Origin: an uncultured Duncaniella sp.
GTDB lineage: Bacteria > Bacteroidota > Bacteroidia > Bacteroidales > Muribaculaceae
Assembly (NCBI GenBank): GCA_910576785.1
Contig: CAJTJG010000011.1
Span: 1 to 64,000, forward strand
Reading direction: 5' to 3'
DNA length: 64,000 bases
Position numbers and translations under genes: made by a program. The notes under the pieces were generated by a model. That model was not told where the DNA came from, made no database searches, and was given only the letters and a program-made list of their open reading frames with translations. Every line of letters starts with the position of its first letter. Position 1 is the stretch's first letter. Below are positions 9,523 through 18,869 of this stretch, piece by piece.

Positions 9523-10644
9523 TTATTTTATTCTCTTTCCGTCGCGGGTCTTGATGACGAATGCGTCTGAAAATTTTTTCTTTACTTTAGGCAAAGCCTT
9601 GTTGGCCTCGGCCATGGAGGAGTATGAGCCGTAGGTGTATTTGATCATTCCGCCATCCTTGTAGCTGTCCACCGGAGAGAGTCCCTTGAATCCGGCGCTC
9701 CCTTTCGGAAGGGCTTTGGGGGAGGTCATGAACTGTATCTTGTAGACTATGCCTTTGTCGGATTGCTTATCCTGTTTGGGCGTGGTTTTCTCCTCGCTTG
9801 CCGTCTCCGGTTCAGGGTTTGCCGGCGCCTTGCGTCGTGGCGCTACGGCGGGAGCACCGGTTTTCAGTCCGCCTTTGCGGTAGATCTCCACACCGTTATA
9901 TATAGCCTGTGCCAGTTTGTCGCTTCCGGCGGGAGAAGCCATGAATTTCTCCATGGCCGGATTGCAGATGAAGTCAAGCTCCACGAGTATTGCGGGCATG
10001 GTGGTGCGGACAAGCACCCAGAAGGGTGCCTGACGCACGCCGTTGTTCTTTCGTCCGGCATGGCGCACCAGCTGGTTCTGCACGGCCTCGGCCAGCGATA
10101 TGCTCTGGTCCATGTTCTTGTGCTGCATCATTTCGAAAGCTATGTAGCTCTCGGTCGATGACGGGTCGAAACCTTCGTAGACCGTGGTGTAGTCATCCTC
10201 GAGCTTCATCACCTCATTCTCGCGCATGGCCACGCTGAGATTGGTGTTGCTGCGGTCAAGACCGAGGGTATAGACCGCAGCCCCGTTCACCTTGGTCCGA
10301 GCCGGCGACTTGGCGTCGACCGAGTTGGCGTGGATCGATATGAATATGTCGGCATGCTTGCGGTTGGCCATATCGGCTCGTCCCTGCAGTGTGACGAAGC
10401 GGTCGCCGTCGCGGGTGAGTATCACCTTGGCGTCGGGCATCTTCTTGTCAAAAAGTTTGGCCAGTTTCTGTGCCACGAGCAGATTGATGGTCTTCTCGTT
10501 TGTACGTTGGCCGAGCGCACCGGCATCACGCCCTCCATGTCCCGGGTCGAGGACAACGACAAAATCGTCTGCCGCCATGACCCCGCAGAGGGCTGGCAGA
10601 GACATTATCAGGAAGAGGATGAAGCGTAATGGACTCTTTGTCAT
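9523..10644 (-). CDS. N-acetylmuramoyl-L-alanine amidase with SPOR-like C terminus
   Basis: This 373-residue periplasmic enzyme cleaves the amide bond between muramic acid and the peptide stem in peptidoglycan. The start at 10644 is chosen because a signal peptide begins there (MTKSPLRFILFLIMSLPALCG) and a TAATTTTG -7 box lies only 18 nt upstream. Amidase_3 zinc-site motifs are visible: DPGHGGRDAG, the Glu of TNEKTINL, SIHANS and the late Glu of VELDFICNP. A charged Pro/Glu/Lys linker leads to a C-terminal SPOR-like segment (YKIQFMTSP ... FVIKTRDGKRI) that would bind denuded glycan strands at the septum. It heads the operon into MCE, alaS and glnS. Confidence 0.94.
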   Translation of the reverse strand: MTKSPLRFILFLIMSLPALCGVMAADDFVVVLDPGHGGRDAGALGQRTNEKTINLLVAQKLAKLFDKKMPDAKVILTRDGDRFVTLQGRADMANRKHADIFISIHANSVDAKSPARTKVNGAAVYTLGLDRSNTNLSVAMRENEVMKLEDDYTTVYEGFDPSSTESYIAFEMMQHKNMDQSISLAEAVQNQLVRHAGRKNNGVRQAPFWVLVRTTMPAILVELDFICNPAMEKFMASPAGSDKLAQAIYNGVEIYRKGGLKTGAPAVAPRRKAPANPEPETASEEKTTPKQDKQSDKGIVYKIQFMTSPKALPKGSAGFKGLSPVDSYKDGGMIKYTYGSYSSMAEANKALPKVKKKFSDAFVIKTRDGKRIK

Positions 10645-10662
10645 AATGTGCCAAATAATCCG

Positions 10663-10670
10663 CAAAATTA
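10663..10670 (-). promoter_or_regulatory. Promoter -7 box for the amidase gene
   Basis: The minus strand reads TAATTTTG, matching the Bacteroidetes -7 consensus TAnnTTTG. Its right end is 18 nt from the ATG at 10644, which rules out a more upstream start. No clean -33 TTTG is seen. Confidence 0.55.
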
Positions 10671-10734
10671 GCAAAAGAATGGCTAAAAGTCCATCCCGCA
10701 GGGCAATTTTTTAGCTCAATTGCCAAAAAATGTC

Positions 10735-10742
10735 TATTTTTG
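10735..10742 (+). promoter_or_regulatory. Promoter -7 box for the GldB-like gene
   Basis: TATTTTTG matches TAnnTTTG and lies 22 nt before the ATG at 10765. It faces away from the amidase promoter 65 nt to the left, so the two genes form a divergent pair with a compact shared control region. Confidence 0.5.
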
Positions 10743-10764
10743 GCAAAGAAACGAGAAGAACGAA

Positions 10765-11718
10765 ATGAAAACAAAGCAGTTTTTGCAGATTGTCTTTATG
10801 CATATGTCGGTCTTGCTGACATTGGCCTCGTGCGGTGGAAAGTCGGACTCTCCGGTGCATATCCACCCTCTATACAGAACCTTGAGTGAGGGCAACGTGC
10901 CCTCCGACCCGGCCTCGCTCCGGGCTGCGCGTGCGCTCTTCGAGGTGTCGGGCTATGGCGAGCTGTCCGATTCGTCGGCCATTCGCTATGCCTCGATGGA
11001 GTCCATACGCTATCATCTCGGGCGCATGGACTCGGTGTTTCCTACCCTCGGACCTGAGGAAAAGTCGCTCGGCCATGTATTCGGCGAATTCAGAAGGATA
11101 TTTCCCGACCGGCCCCTCCCGGGGGTGTATGCGGTGGTATCGCCGTTCAGGCAGTCGGTATTCACTGTTGATACGATCATGTTTGTGGGACTCAATCATT
11201 ATCTTGGCGCTGACTATCAGGCCTACGACTATTTCCCTGACTACATGCGCTCGCGCAAGGTGAGGGAGCGTCTGCCGGTGGATGTTGCCGAGGTATTGGT
11301 GAGGACTTCATGGCCCTATGCCGATGAGGGTGGTACGGTGCTGTCGCGTATTGCCTATGAGGGGTTGGTGGCCGTTGCCGTGGCCCGGTTGACGGGTGCG
11401 GACTCCGCACTCACGCTTGGTTATGATCCGCAGCAGATGAAATGGCTCTCCGACAATGAGCGCCGCATGTGGGACACCATGGTGTCGCGCCGCATGATAT
11501 TCACCCACGACCCTGCTACAGCCCGGTCGCTCACGGCCATATCGCCCGCCACCACCCTCATCACACCCGAGGCTCCCGGAGGTGCCGGCCGTTATATAGG
11601 CATGCGTCTTGCCGAGGCTTATCTCAAGGCTGAGAGCGGGACCACTCTCAATTATATGTTTGCCCGCAGGATATATGCCGATCCCGATTTTCTGAACCGG
11701 GCGTCATATATGCCATAG
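10765..11718 (+). CDS. GldB-like gliding-motility-related lipoprotein
   Basis: This 317-residue lipoprotein has lipobox LTLASC with lipidated Cys23, followed by GGKSDSP. The body resembles the GldB family of Bacteroidetes: a segment MFVGLNHYLGADYQAYDYFPDYM, then EGLVAVAVARLTG and the aspartate-containing region DPATARSLTAIS. GldB is essential for gliding in flavobacteria, but homologues are widespread in non-gliding gut Bacteroidales, where the role is unknown. The start at 10765 is chosen over an upstream in-frame ATG because of the promoter at 10735 and the signal peptide. The assignment is by pattern, not alignment. Confidence 0.72.
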   Translation: MKTKQFLQIVFMHMSVLLTLASCGGKSDSPVHIHPLYRTLSEGNVPSDPASLRAARALFEVSGYGELSDSSAIRYASMESIRYHLGRMDSVFPTLGPEEKSLGHVFGEFRRIFPDRPLPGVYAVVSPFRQSVFTVDTIMFVGLNHYLGADYQAYDYFPDYMRSRKVRERLPVDVAEVLVRTSWPYADEGGTVLSRIAYEGLVAVAVARLTGADSALTLGYDPQQMKWLSDNERRMWDTMVSRRMIFTHDPATARSLTAISPATTLITPEAPGGAGRYIGMRLAEAYLKAESGTTLNYMFARRIYADPDFLNRASYMP

Positions 11719-11781
11719 GCCGGAACGGCTGAAATGTTGGGCGAAAGGATGACAGTTGTATGTGGATTTATCAAATTTTGT

Positions 11782-11789
11782 TAATTTTG
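11782..11789 (+). promoter_or_regulatory. Promoter -7 box for the PCMD gene
   Basis: TAATTTTG fits TAnnTTTG and ends 24 nt before the ATG at 11814. It lies inside the upstream in-frame extension, so that longer reading (from 11760) is unlikely to be translated. Confidence 0.5.
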
Positions 11790-11813
11790 CATGAATTTTC
11801 AAAAGGTCAATCT

Positions 11814-12770
11814 ATGAGTAAGATCCACATTTTCTTTTTAATACTCCATCTCTCCATACTTCAGGCTGCTGCGCAGGGTAAGGTGGAGATGATAAAATAT
11901 GGCAATTTCAACCAGTGGGTCACACGTGAGTTGGATGAGTCGGCCATAATAGGCGGACATGAGAAGACTCTCTATGAGGTAGGTCCCACCACAGTGATAA
12001 AAGGCAATAAGCCCTATACAGCCCTTGGGGGCTCTCCGTGGGGCACGAGCAATGTATACGCCAAGGTCTCCGGCATAGTCAAGGGATCGTGTGCGGTAGT
12101 GCCCGCTGATGATCCCGGCAACGGCAAGTGTGCCAAGCTGTGCTCGGTGCTCGAGGAGGTCAAAGTACTTGGACTTATAAACATGAAGGTGATGGTGGCC
12201 GGATCGCTGTTCCTCGGTCATATGATAGAACCGATATCCTCCACATCCAACCCCTACAGCAAGATGGATATGGGTATGCCCTATACCAAGAGGCCATCCT
12301 CGCTTGTGTTTGACTATAAGGTGGATGTCCCTGTGGGCGACTATCGCATCAAGTCCACCGGGTTTGGATCGCAGAAGCGTCTGCCCGGACGTGACGAAGC
12401 GGTTGTGTTCGTGCTGTTGCAGCGCCGATGGGAGGATGCCGATGGGAATCTGCACGCCAAGAGGGTGGGCACTGCCGGAAAACTCTTCAATAAAACCAGC
12501 CAGTGGTCACGCAGATTCAATCTGCCGATAGTATACGGCGATGCCTCCGCCAAACCGGGATATGCCCCTTATCTCGCTCTGCGCAAGGAGAACGCATATT
12601 ATGCCTACAATTCCAAGGGGAAGCTCAAGCCTGTCGTGGAGGAAGGGTGGGATTCACCCGATGCCACTCCCACGCATGTCATACTGATGTTCTCGGCCGG
12701 CAACGGCGAGCCTTATGTGGGCACACCCGGGCTGACGTTCTATGTCGACAATGTCGGATTCGGTTTCTGA
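11814..12770 (+). CDS. PCMD-domain secreted protein
   Basis: This 318-residue exported protein has a signal peptide (MSKIHIFFLILHLSILQAAAQ). The mature part resembles the PCMD (putative carbohydrate metabolism) domain common in Bacteroides surface loci: YGNFNQWVTRE at the start, GSPWGTSNVYAKV, a repeated beta-sandwich core, and a closing HVILMFSAGNGEPYVGTPG then TFYVDNVGF. PCMD proteins often sit near carbohydrate or fimbria-like gene sets. Here the neighbours are a GldB-like gene and a tRNA methyltransferase, so the context does not explain its role. The function is unknown. Confidence 0.75.
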   Translation: MSKIHIFFLILHLSILQAAAQGKVEMIKYGNFNQWVTRELDESAIIGGHEKTLYEVGPTTVIKGNKPYTALGGSPWGTSNVYAKVSGIVKGSCAVVPADDPGNGKCAKLCSVLEEVKVLGLINMKVMVAGSLFLGHMIEPISSTSNPYSKMDMGMPYTKRPSSLVFDYKVDVPVGDYRIKSTGFGSQKRLPGRDEAVVFVLLQRRWEDADGNLHAKRVGTAGKLFNKTSQWSRRFNLPIVYGDASAKPGYAPYLALRKENAYYAYNSKGKLKPVVEEGWDSPDATPTHVILMFSAGNGEPYVGTPGLTFYVDNVGFGF

Positions 12771-12772
12771 GG

Positions 12773-13495
12773 ATGGGTGTGTTTCAATTCAAACGTTTTG
12801 ACGTCGACGATACTCTGTGCGGCATGAAGGTGGGCACCGACGGTGTGCTCCTCGGCGCATGGACACGCTGTTCCGGATACGGTCGTATAATAGACGCCGG
12901 ATGTGGATCGGGATTGATAGCCCTGATGATGGCCCAGCGTAATGGGAAGGCACTGATCACGGCGGTGGATGTGAGCGCGGAGGCATGTGCCGATGCCCGG
13001 TCGAATGCCGACCGCTCGCCCTGGGGTGGGAGGATATCGGTGGAGTGCCGTGATCTTACGACCGATCCTTGGCCGGATCTCACCCCCGGACCGCTGCTTA
13101 TCATATCAAATCCACCCTTTTTCAGCGAGACGTTGCACTCTCCCGAGCAGGACAGGGCGTTGGCGCGTCATGGCGAGGGGTTTGATGTCATATCCCTCAT
13201 CCGAATGTCGTCACGTATGCTTTCCGGCAGTGATGACGCTCTCGCATTCGTAGCTCCGTGGTCGCGACGGGACGAGATCGAGTTCGAGCTGTCGCTGTGC
13301 CGCATGGAGATGCGCAGGATGTGTGCGGTCACAACCCGTGAGGGTCGTGAGCCGTCGAGAATACTCGTCGAGGCCGGTATACAGCCTCCTGTGCCGTCGG
13401 GGATGGAGAGAGAGGAGCTGACCCTGCGCGACGCCTCCAACATCCTTACGCCCCGATATATCCGGCTGACATCCGAATTTTATCTTGATAAATGA
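12773..13495 (+). CDS. trmN6: tRNA1(Val) (adenine(37)-N6)-methyltransferase
   Basis: This 240-residue cytoplasmic SAM-dependent methyltransferase is of the TrmN6 (YfiC) type, which modifies A37 of tRNA-Val. The start is MGVFQFKRF at 12773, 2 nt after the PCMD stop. Motif I (IIDAGCGSGLIALMMA) binds SAM, VDVSAEA is motif II, and ISNPPFFSE is the N6-adenine catalytic NPPF motif. The typical N-terminal phrase MKVGTDGVLLGAW is present. Its stop overlaps the next ATG by 4 nt. Confidence 0.92.
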   Translation: MGVFQFKRFDVDDTLCGMKVGTDGVLLGAWTRCSGYGRIIDAGCGSGLIALMMAQRNGKALITAVDVSAEACADARSNADRSPWGGRISVECRDLTTDPWPDLTPGPLLIISNPPFFSETLHSPEQDRALARHGEGFDVISLIRMSSRMLSGSDDALAFVAPWSRRDEIEFELSLCRMEMRRMCAVTTREGREPSRILVEAGIQPPVPSGMEREELTLRDASNILTPRYIRLTSEFYLDK

Positions 13496-14388
13496 TGAAT
13501 CCCACTCTACCAGTACTTACTTCGACCTTTGCACGACGGTTGTTTCTGTTTCTTCTGCTTACGTTCGCCGGACTCCTTGTGGCAACATTCGCCATGGGTA
13601 TCATCACTGTGGGCGGACAGTCCACCGTGCGCCTGAGGATAGCCACCGTGATCCAGGATATATGTGTGTTCATTGCCCCGGCCTGTATGGTGGCTTCTAT
13701 GGTCACATCCCGTCCCGATAGGCTCCTTGAGGTGGACCGTGGATTCAGTCCCGGCATGCTCATAGCCGCAGTGTCGGTGATGGTGGTGTCTATCCCGGCC
13801 ATGAATGCACTCGTGGATTGGAATGCCGGGCTATCACTTCCTGCCTCGATGGGTGCGTTGGAAAGCTGGATGCGCAGTGCGGAGCAGAGTGCCGGTCAGG
13901 CCGTCATGATGATGCTCGGCGACACGTCACCCGCGAGTCTGCTGATAAGTCTTCTGATCGTGGGTGTGCTTGCCGGGGTGAGTGAGGAGCTTTTTTTCCG
14001 CGGCGCTCTTCAGCGGCTGCTGTCGAGCGGACCTCTCGGCCCGCATGCCTCCATCTGGATCGCGGCATTCGTGTTCAGCTTCTTCCACATGCAGTTCTTC
14101 GGATTCTTTCCGCGCTTGGTGCTCGGAGCCTTTTTCGGCTATCTGCTCTATTGGTCAGGTTCGCTGTGGCTTCCGGTGACGATACATGCGCTCAACAATG
14201 CCGTTGTGGTGATCGGCTCGTGGCAGGACCGTCTTGCCGGTGGTGACGGCACTGCTCCGGAGCTCAACTCCGTGGGGAGCGGATCGCCGGTGTGGATCAT
14301 CATATCCTGCCTGCTTACGGCTGTGGCTCTGTGGTGGGTTTCTTCCTGCGGTGGAAGAGGTCGAAAAGATTGTCAAACTCACGTTTGA
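13492..14388 (+). CDS. CPBP-family intramembrane metalloprotease
   Basis: This 298-residue polytopic inner-membrane protein has the CPBP (Abi/CAAX-type) signature: EELFFRG with Glu165, Glu166 and Arg170, then FSFFHMQFFGFFPRL and HALNNAVVV carrying the metal-binding His residues. About eight hydrophobic helices are visible. Family members process prenylated or other membrane substrates, but the substrate here is unknown. The start overlaps the trmN6 stop (ATGA). Its last 74 nt overlap, on the opposite strand, the 3' end of the TamB gene; both C-terminal tails look like real protein. Confidence 0.88.
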   Translation: MMNPTLPVLTSTFARRLFLFLLLTFAGLLVATFAMGIITVGGQSTVRLRIATVIQDICVFIAPACMVASMVTSRPDRLLEVDRGFSPGMLIAAVSVMVVSIPAMNALVDWNAGLSLPASMGALESWMRSAEQSAGQAVMMMLGDTSPASLLISLLIVGVLAGVSEELFFRGALQRLLSSGPLGPHASIWIAAFVFSFFHMQFFGFFPRLVLGAFFGYLLYWSGSLWLPVTIHALNNAVVVIGSWQDRLAGGDGTAPELNSVGSGSPVWIIISCLLTAVALWWVSSCGGRGRKDCQTHV

Positions 14389-17300
14389 GCACGATGCCGA
14401 TTCCCTGGGTAGTGAGGGCGCTTTTCAGGTAATAGTTCTGGTCATTGTATCTGTTGTAGGCCTTGAGCTGGAATGTGCCGGCACGGTTGAGCAGGTAGCG
14501 GATGTCGAAGTCGCCGATGAAGCTGTTGTTGTTAAGCGATTTGTCCCTGTAGCCGAGATTGCCGTTGAAGAGCAGCCTGTTGTCGAGCAGGTGGCTTGTC
14601 AGCGCCACGTCCACCTCCACGTTGGAGAAGTCGCTGCGGTCACTGCGTATGGCGGGGGCTATGCTCCAGTTGTCGCTGAGTTGTCCGAGCATCGACCCGA
14701 GTCGGGAGGAGAGGGTGGATGTGGCCACCGACATTAGCTCGCTGCCATGGGTGGCGTCCATATAGTCGGGAGTATAGAAGCGGTTAAGAGCAAGGAGATA
14801 TATGATCTGGCGGTCCATCATGTCCTCGGTGGAGACGATGGAGCGCACCTTGCGGTAAGTATCGGCGGTCAGGGACGGGAACTCAAGGTCAAATCCGATC
14901 TCGGGCTGGCGCATGTCACCCTTGGCTTTCAGCAGCGCGTTGACTCGCACGTTGGTGCGGTTGAGTTCGGGATCGTTGAGGAATGATTCGTCAAGATCGC
15001 TGAGATTGGCGGTGGTGGAATAGGATGCGGTGATGTCGAGAACGGCAGAGTAGGGGTCTCCACGGAATTCTATGGAGCTGCCCTCGCGTATGGTGAAATC
15101 CTTCACCACAATGTCCTGTAGAGTGAAGTTGTAAGATCCGCGGCTCAGCACATATTTGCCCCACATCTCAAGCTCGCCCGACGAATCGTATGACATGGTG
15201 ATGTGCCCGCTGCCGTGGGCCGTGATCTTGTCGCCACCCACCGGATCCATGATGAGATTGAGTGTCGCTGTCGGGGTGACATCCACATTGAATTCCATGC
15301 GGTAGATGCTCGGCGAGGAGGCGGTCTGTTTTCTGATCCGGTCGCGCAGCTGGCGTACTATGACCGGGGTCGGATCAAGCGCCGCCAGCGAGTCTTTGCG
15401 GGCCTTGTCGCGGTCGCGGAAGGTGATGAAGTCATATTCGGCCGAACTCTCGCGGTCATCAAGAACAAAGGTGAACGTGGTCTTGGGTTCGGTGGTCATG
15501 GCCACGTTTATGTCGATGAATCCGGGGACGCCTGTGACGGTGGCTTTGCCGCGTCCGAATATGCGGCCATACCAAGGGTCCTCTGTGTCGTTGGCGCTGA
15601 CATCATATACAAGCATATTGGAGACATCGGTGATCTCGAAGCGGAATGTCGGATCGTGGAAGCAGGTGTGGCCCACCTCGCCTGAGAGTTTGGCGTGGTT
15701 GCCATACATATCGGTCAGATCCACATCGTTGAAGGATATGCGTCCCGGCCGCAGATGCACGGAGTCTGTCACGTGGTATACCGTATTGGTGAAGTCGAGT
15801 TTCAGTCCGAGATTGTCGGCGAAGATGTCGCCGGTCATGTCGAGATCCTTGAAAGTGCCGCTTAGGCGGGCATTGCCGGATACGTGGCCCGATATGTCGG
15901 ATGTGAACGCCGCCATGAACGGCAGCATGAACTCCACAGGCGCTCTGGAAGCCTTGAAGTTGAAGTCGAGCTCCTCGGTGAGAGGATTGATGAATCCGTC
16001 TATGAGCGATTTGTCACCATCCTTGCCCGATATGTCAGCATCGATGATGATACGCTTGGATGAGTTGTCCCACCATGAGCGGATATCGCCGTCGCCCATC
16101 ACGCAGTGGTTGTAGCTCAGGTCTTTCACAAACAGGCGGGGGGTGTAGAGTACGGGGGCTTTCGACAGCAGGCGCTCGCCATGGAATTTTCCGGTGGCAC
16201 GCCCGCCGAACACCACGGCATCACTTATGGAGAGGGTCTCGAAGATATAGTCGAGGTCGATATGGTCCAGATTGACAGTGAGACGGTCGGTGGAGTCGGC
16301 CGAAGCCACACCGTTTATCTCGAGGCGCTGCCCGTTGCGGTGTCCGCCGAAATTGTCCACGGTTATACGGCCCGGACGTATGTCGATCACTCCCGGATCC
16401 ACGGTCCATGCGGAGTCGTTGAACACAAGCTGGCTCGGGTGGAATTTCACCCTGGTGTCCATCTGTCCGTCGGGCAGACGGTCGAGCAGGGTGGAGAAGA
16501 GGAGCTTGCCGCGGAAGTCCTTGGCACGATCCACCTTCCAATATATGCCTGAACGGATCGAATCGGCATGTCCGATGGAATTCACGGTCAGTTTCATAGG
16601 GCCGTTCTTGGTGGGAATGGTGGATCCGGCTTCCACAGTGCTGCGGTTGTTGGGGCCATCGAGCACTACGGATAGCGATGTGTTCTCGATAAGTTTGTCC
16701 TTGTTGCGCAGATATGGTGCGTTGAGCGAGAGTGAGGTATAGAGGTCAGATCCACGGGTCTCCATCTTGAGGTTGACTGGGTAGATGAATTCCACCGGTA
16801 GTTTGAGGAAGCGCGATATTGTGGTGTCGGTATGTATGGTCACGGCGAGGTCTGCCTCGGTGCCGGCTATCGGCGAGGCCTCCCTGCCGGGCATGAGCGA
16901 CGGAAGTGAGCGTGCTATGGTATTCTCCACCGTCCGTGCGAGCGATGCATAGGTGTATCGGCCGTTCAGGTCTATGTCGGCGAGCGGGCTGCGGAGCGAA
17001 AGCATGCGCAGGGAGTCGTCGGCCTGCTCGGCCTCGATCTGGATATCGTTGATGGCCAATTCATTCCCATCGGCCGATTTGAGCCTCAGATCATTGAGCC
17101 GGAGCCAGCCGGTGATGTCGTCGGGCTTCGTGCCGTGGACCGATGCGTCAAGCCGTCCGCTGAGCGAGGCTCCGTGCATCTTGTTGCCCGGACGGAGAAA
17201 TGTGGAGAGATCTATATTGCGCACATCAGCATACACCTCTGTGGCACGGTTGTCGCCTTTCAGATCGTGCCCGCCCGTAATGGACAGGTCCAGCGGAGCG

Positions 17301-18820
17301 GAGGTGGATGTGAAGTCGAAGTCCACGTGGGATGCCGCGAATTGAGCGGCTGCCATGATACTCTTGAACTGCTCGCCGCGCCATGTGAGTTGCGATATAT
17401 TGCACTCGGCTATGCCGTCTATGCGGCCGCCGCCGGCTATGGTGAGGTCGGCGCGGCTCTCGAGAGTTATATCCTCCAGATCGGCCAGGGCAGGCACTAT
17501 GCCGCTGGGGTCGAAATTCTCCATCCCTGCATATCCGTCTACGGCAAGCGGTGATGAGCTGTCTCGCCGGGATATGCCGCAGTCGAGATCAATGTTGCCG
17601 CAGTCGGTGAGCAGGGAGCCGTTGAAGTCGAGTCTTGACGCATCGGCGCCTACTGAGCCGAGCAGATTTACTTCGCCGAGCGGGGAAAGTCGGTTTAGCT
17701 TCTCATGTATGCCGTGGCCCGGTGCGTCCGGCCGGCTGAGAAAATCGATCACTGCCGGAAGGCTCACATTGATGCTGAGACGGGATAGGTCGATGCTTAT
17801 GCCGTCACGCCCTTTGTCAATGTCGTCCACACTGCCTTCGGCCTGTAGCCATGTGTTTTTGCTGCCTATGGTGAGGCTCAGACGGTGGATATCGATGTGG
17901 GCGGGTCCGCCCTCGAGGTCTATTTCCACATCCACCGGAGCGTGGAGTACTGACAGCACGGGCAGAAACGGCGACAGATCGGCGGCGCATATCTGCGACC
18001 CCGGCAGTGTGGCCACACGCGTGGTGATGGTCCGTGGATCGAAGCCGGCTGACAGAGGAGAGGGGAAGGATATCCGGTCGAACGATACTTTCGAAGCGGG
18101 CAGTGATACGGACAGGTTGTTGACCGATGCCTCGTGGCGGTTGGCGCTGAGTGAGGCTGAAAGATCGGTCACGGTCAGGCCGGATTGTTCCACGGCTCCG
18201 AAGCGCTTGATCTCCACCTCCATCCTCCCGTCGCTGATGCGCGGTGCCCGCAGATCGGCCCGCAGATCGCTCACAGCTATGTGGGATGGATCGAAATGTC
18301 CGTTTTCCCGTGCCGGCGCCTCAATGACATCATATGTGAGCGAGGAGCGGCGTATCACCACCATATTGACAGAGAGGTCGAATGCCGATGGTCCTTTTGA
18401 CTCCTTCTTCCTGAACCGTGCTATGATGGGATCGATGTTCAGCTGCGCCCCGGCGGAGTCTCGTGTCAGCTTCATATGGAGATCTATGATCTCGGCATAT
18501 GTTATTACCGGGCGTTTGTTCCATATGCTCTCGATGAAGCTGATGCCGGCACCGAGATGGCCCACGGCCAAAGCCGTGTCTCCGCGCATGTCGGTGACGG
18601 TGACGTCGCGCAGGGTCACACGGTTGAAGGGTGCGAAGCTCACACTTCCGATATCGACCGGGGTGCCGAGCAGACGGGTGAGTTCTTGCTCGGCCCTGGA
18701 GGAGAGGGTTTTCTGTACCCCTGGCAGCGAGAGCAGGATATAGAGTGTGACGGGCACTGCCGCTGACAGCAGCAGCAGTGTCACGAGAATGGTGCGTAAT
18801 ATTCTGTAGAAGTTTCTCAC
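14315..18820 (-). CDS. TamB-like translocation and assembly module protein
   Basis: This very large 1501-residue envelope protein has one N-terminal membrane anchor (ILVTLLLLSAAVPVTLYILLS, about 11-31). It then shows a long repetitive beta-helical body and a C-terminal DUF490/TamB domain (about 1100-1490, for example DFTIREGSSIEFRGDPYSA and ITASYSTTANLSDLDE). TamB/AsmA-type proteins bridge the periplasm as hydrophobic grooves and help outer-membrane biogenesis or phospholipid transport. No tamA-like BAM gene is adjacent in this window. The length is in the usual range for Bacteroidetes homologues (1400-1700). The last 74 nt overlap the CPBP gene antisense. Confidence 0.92.
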   Translation of the reverse strand: MRNFYRILRTILVTLLLLSAAVPVTLYILLSLPGVQKTLSSRAEQELTRLLGTPVDIGSVSFAPFNRVTLRDVTVTDMRGDTALAVGHLGAGISFIESIWNKRPVITYAEIIDLHMKLTRDSAGAQLNIDPIIARFRKKESKGPSAFDLSVNMVVIRRSSLTYDVIEAPARENGHFDPSHIAVSDLRADLRAPRISDGRMEVEIKRFGAVEQSGLTVTDLSASLSANRHEASVNNLSVSLPASKVSFDRISFPSPLSAGFDPRTITTRVATLPGSQICAADLSPFLPVLSVLHAPVDVEIDLEGGPAHIDIHRLSLTIGSKNTWLQAEGSVDDIDKGRDGISIDLSRLSINVSLPAVIDFLSRPDAPGHGIHEKLNRLSPLGEVNLLGSVGADASRLDFNGSLLTDCGNIDLDCGISRRDSSSPLAVDGYAGMENFDPSGIVPALADLEDITLESRADLTIAGGGRIDGIAECNISQLTWRGEQFKSIMAAAQFAASHVDFDFTSTSAPLDLSITGGHDLKGDNRATEVYADVRNIDLSTFLRPGNKMHGASLSGRLDASVHGTKPDDITGWLRLNDLRLKSADGNELAINDIQIEAEQADDSLRMLSLRSPLADIDLNGRYTYASLARTVENTIARSLPSLMPGREASPIAGTEADLAVTIHTDTTISRFLKLPVEFIYPVNLKMETRGSDLYTSLSLNAPYLRNKDKLIENTSLSVVLDGPNNRSTVEAGSTIPTKNGPMKLTVNSIGHADSIRSGIYWKVDRAKDFRGKLLFSTLLDRLPDGQMDTRVKFHPSQLVFNDSAWTVDPGVIDIRPGRITVDNFGGHRNGQRLEINGVASADSTDRLTVNLDHIDLDYIFETLSISDAVVFGGRATGKFHGERLLSKAPVLYTPRLFVKDLSYNHCVMGDGDIRSWWDNSSKRIIIDADISGKDGDKSLIDGFINPLTEELDFNFKASRAPVEFMLPFMAAFTSDISGHVSGNARLSGTFKDLDMTGDIFADNLGLKLDFTNTVYHVTDSVHLRPGRISFNDVDLTDMYGNHAKLSGEVGHTCFHDPTFRFEITDVSNMLVYDVSANDTEDPWYGRIFGRGKATVTGVPGFIDINVAMTTEPKTTFTFVLDDRESSAEYDFITFRDRDKARKDSLAALDPTPVIVRQLRDRIRKQTASSPSIYRMEFNVDVTPTATLNLIMDPVGGDKITAHGSGHITMSYDSSGELEMWGKYVLSRGSYNFTLQDIVVKDFTIREGSSIEFRGDPYSAVLDITASYSTTANLSDLDESFLNDPELNRTNVRVNALLKAKGDMRQPEIGFDLEFPSLTADTYRKVRSIVSTEDMMDRQIIYLLALNRFYTPDYMDATHGSELMSVATSTLSSRLGSMLGQLSDNWSIAPAIRSDRSDFSNVEVDVALTSHLLDNRLLFNGNLGYRDKSLNNNSFIGDFDIRYLLNRAGTFQLKAYNRYNDQNYYLKSALTTQGIGIVLKREFDNLFDLFHRRKKPTTEPQP

Positions 18821-18869
18821 GCCGGAGTTTAGCGAACGGATATTGAGAGGAGCTGCACCGGTGAGGCTG

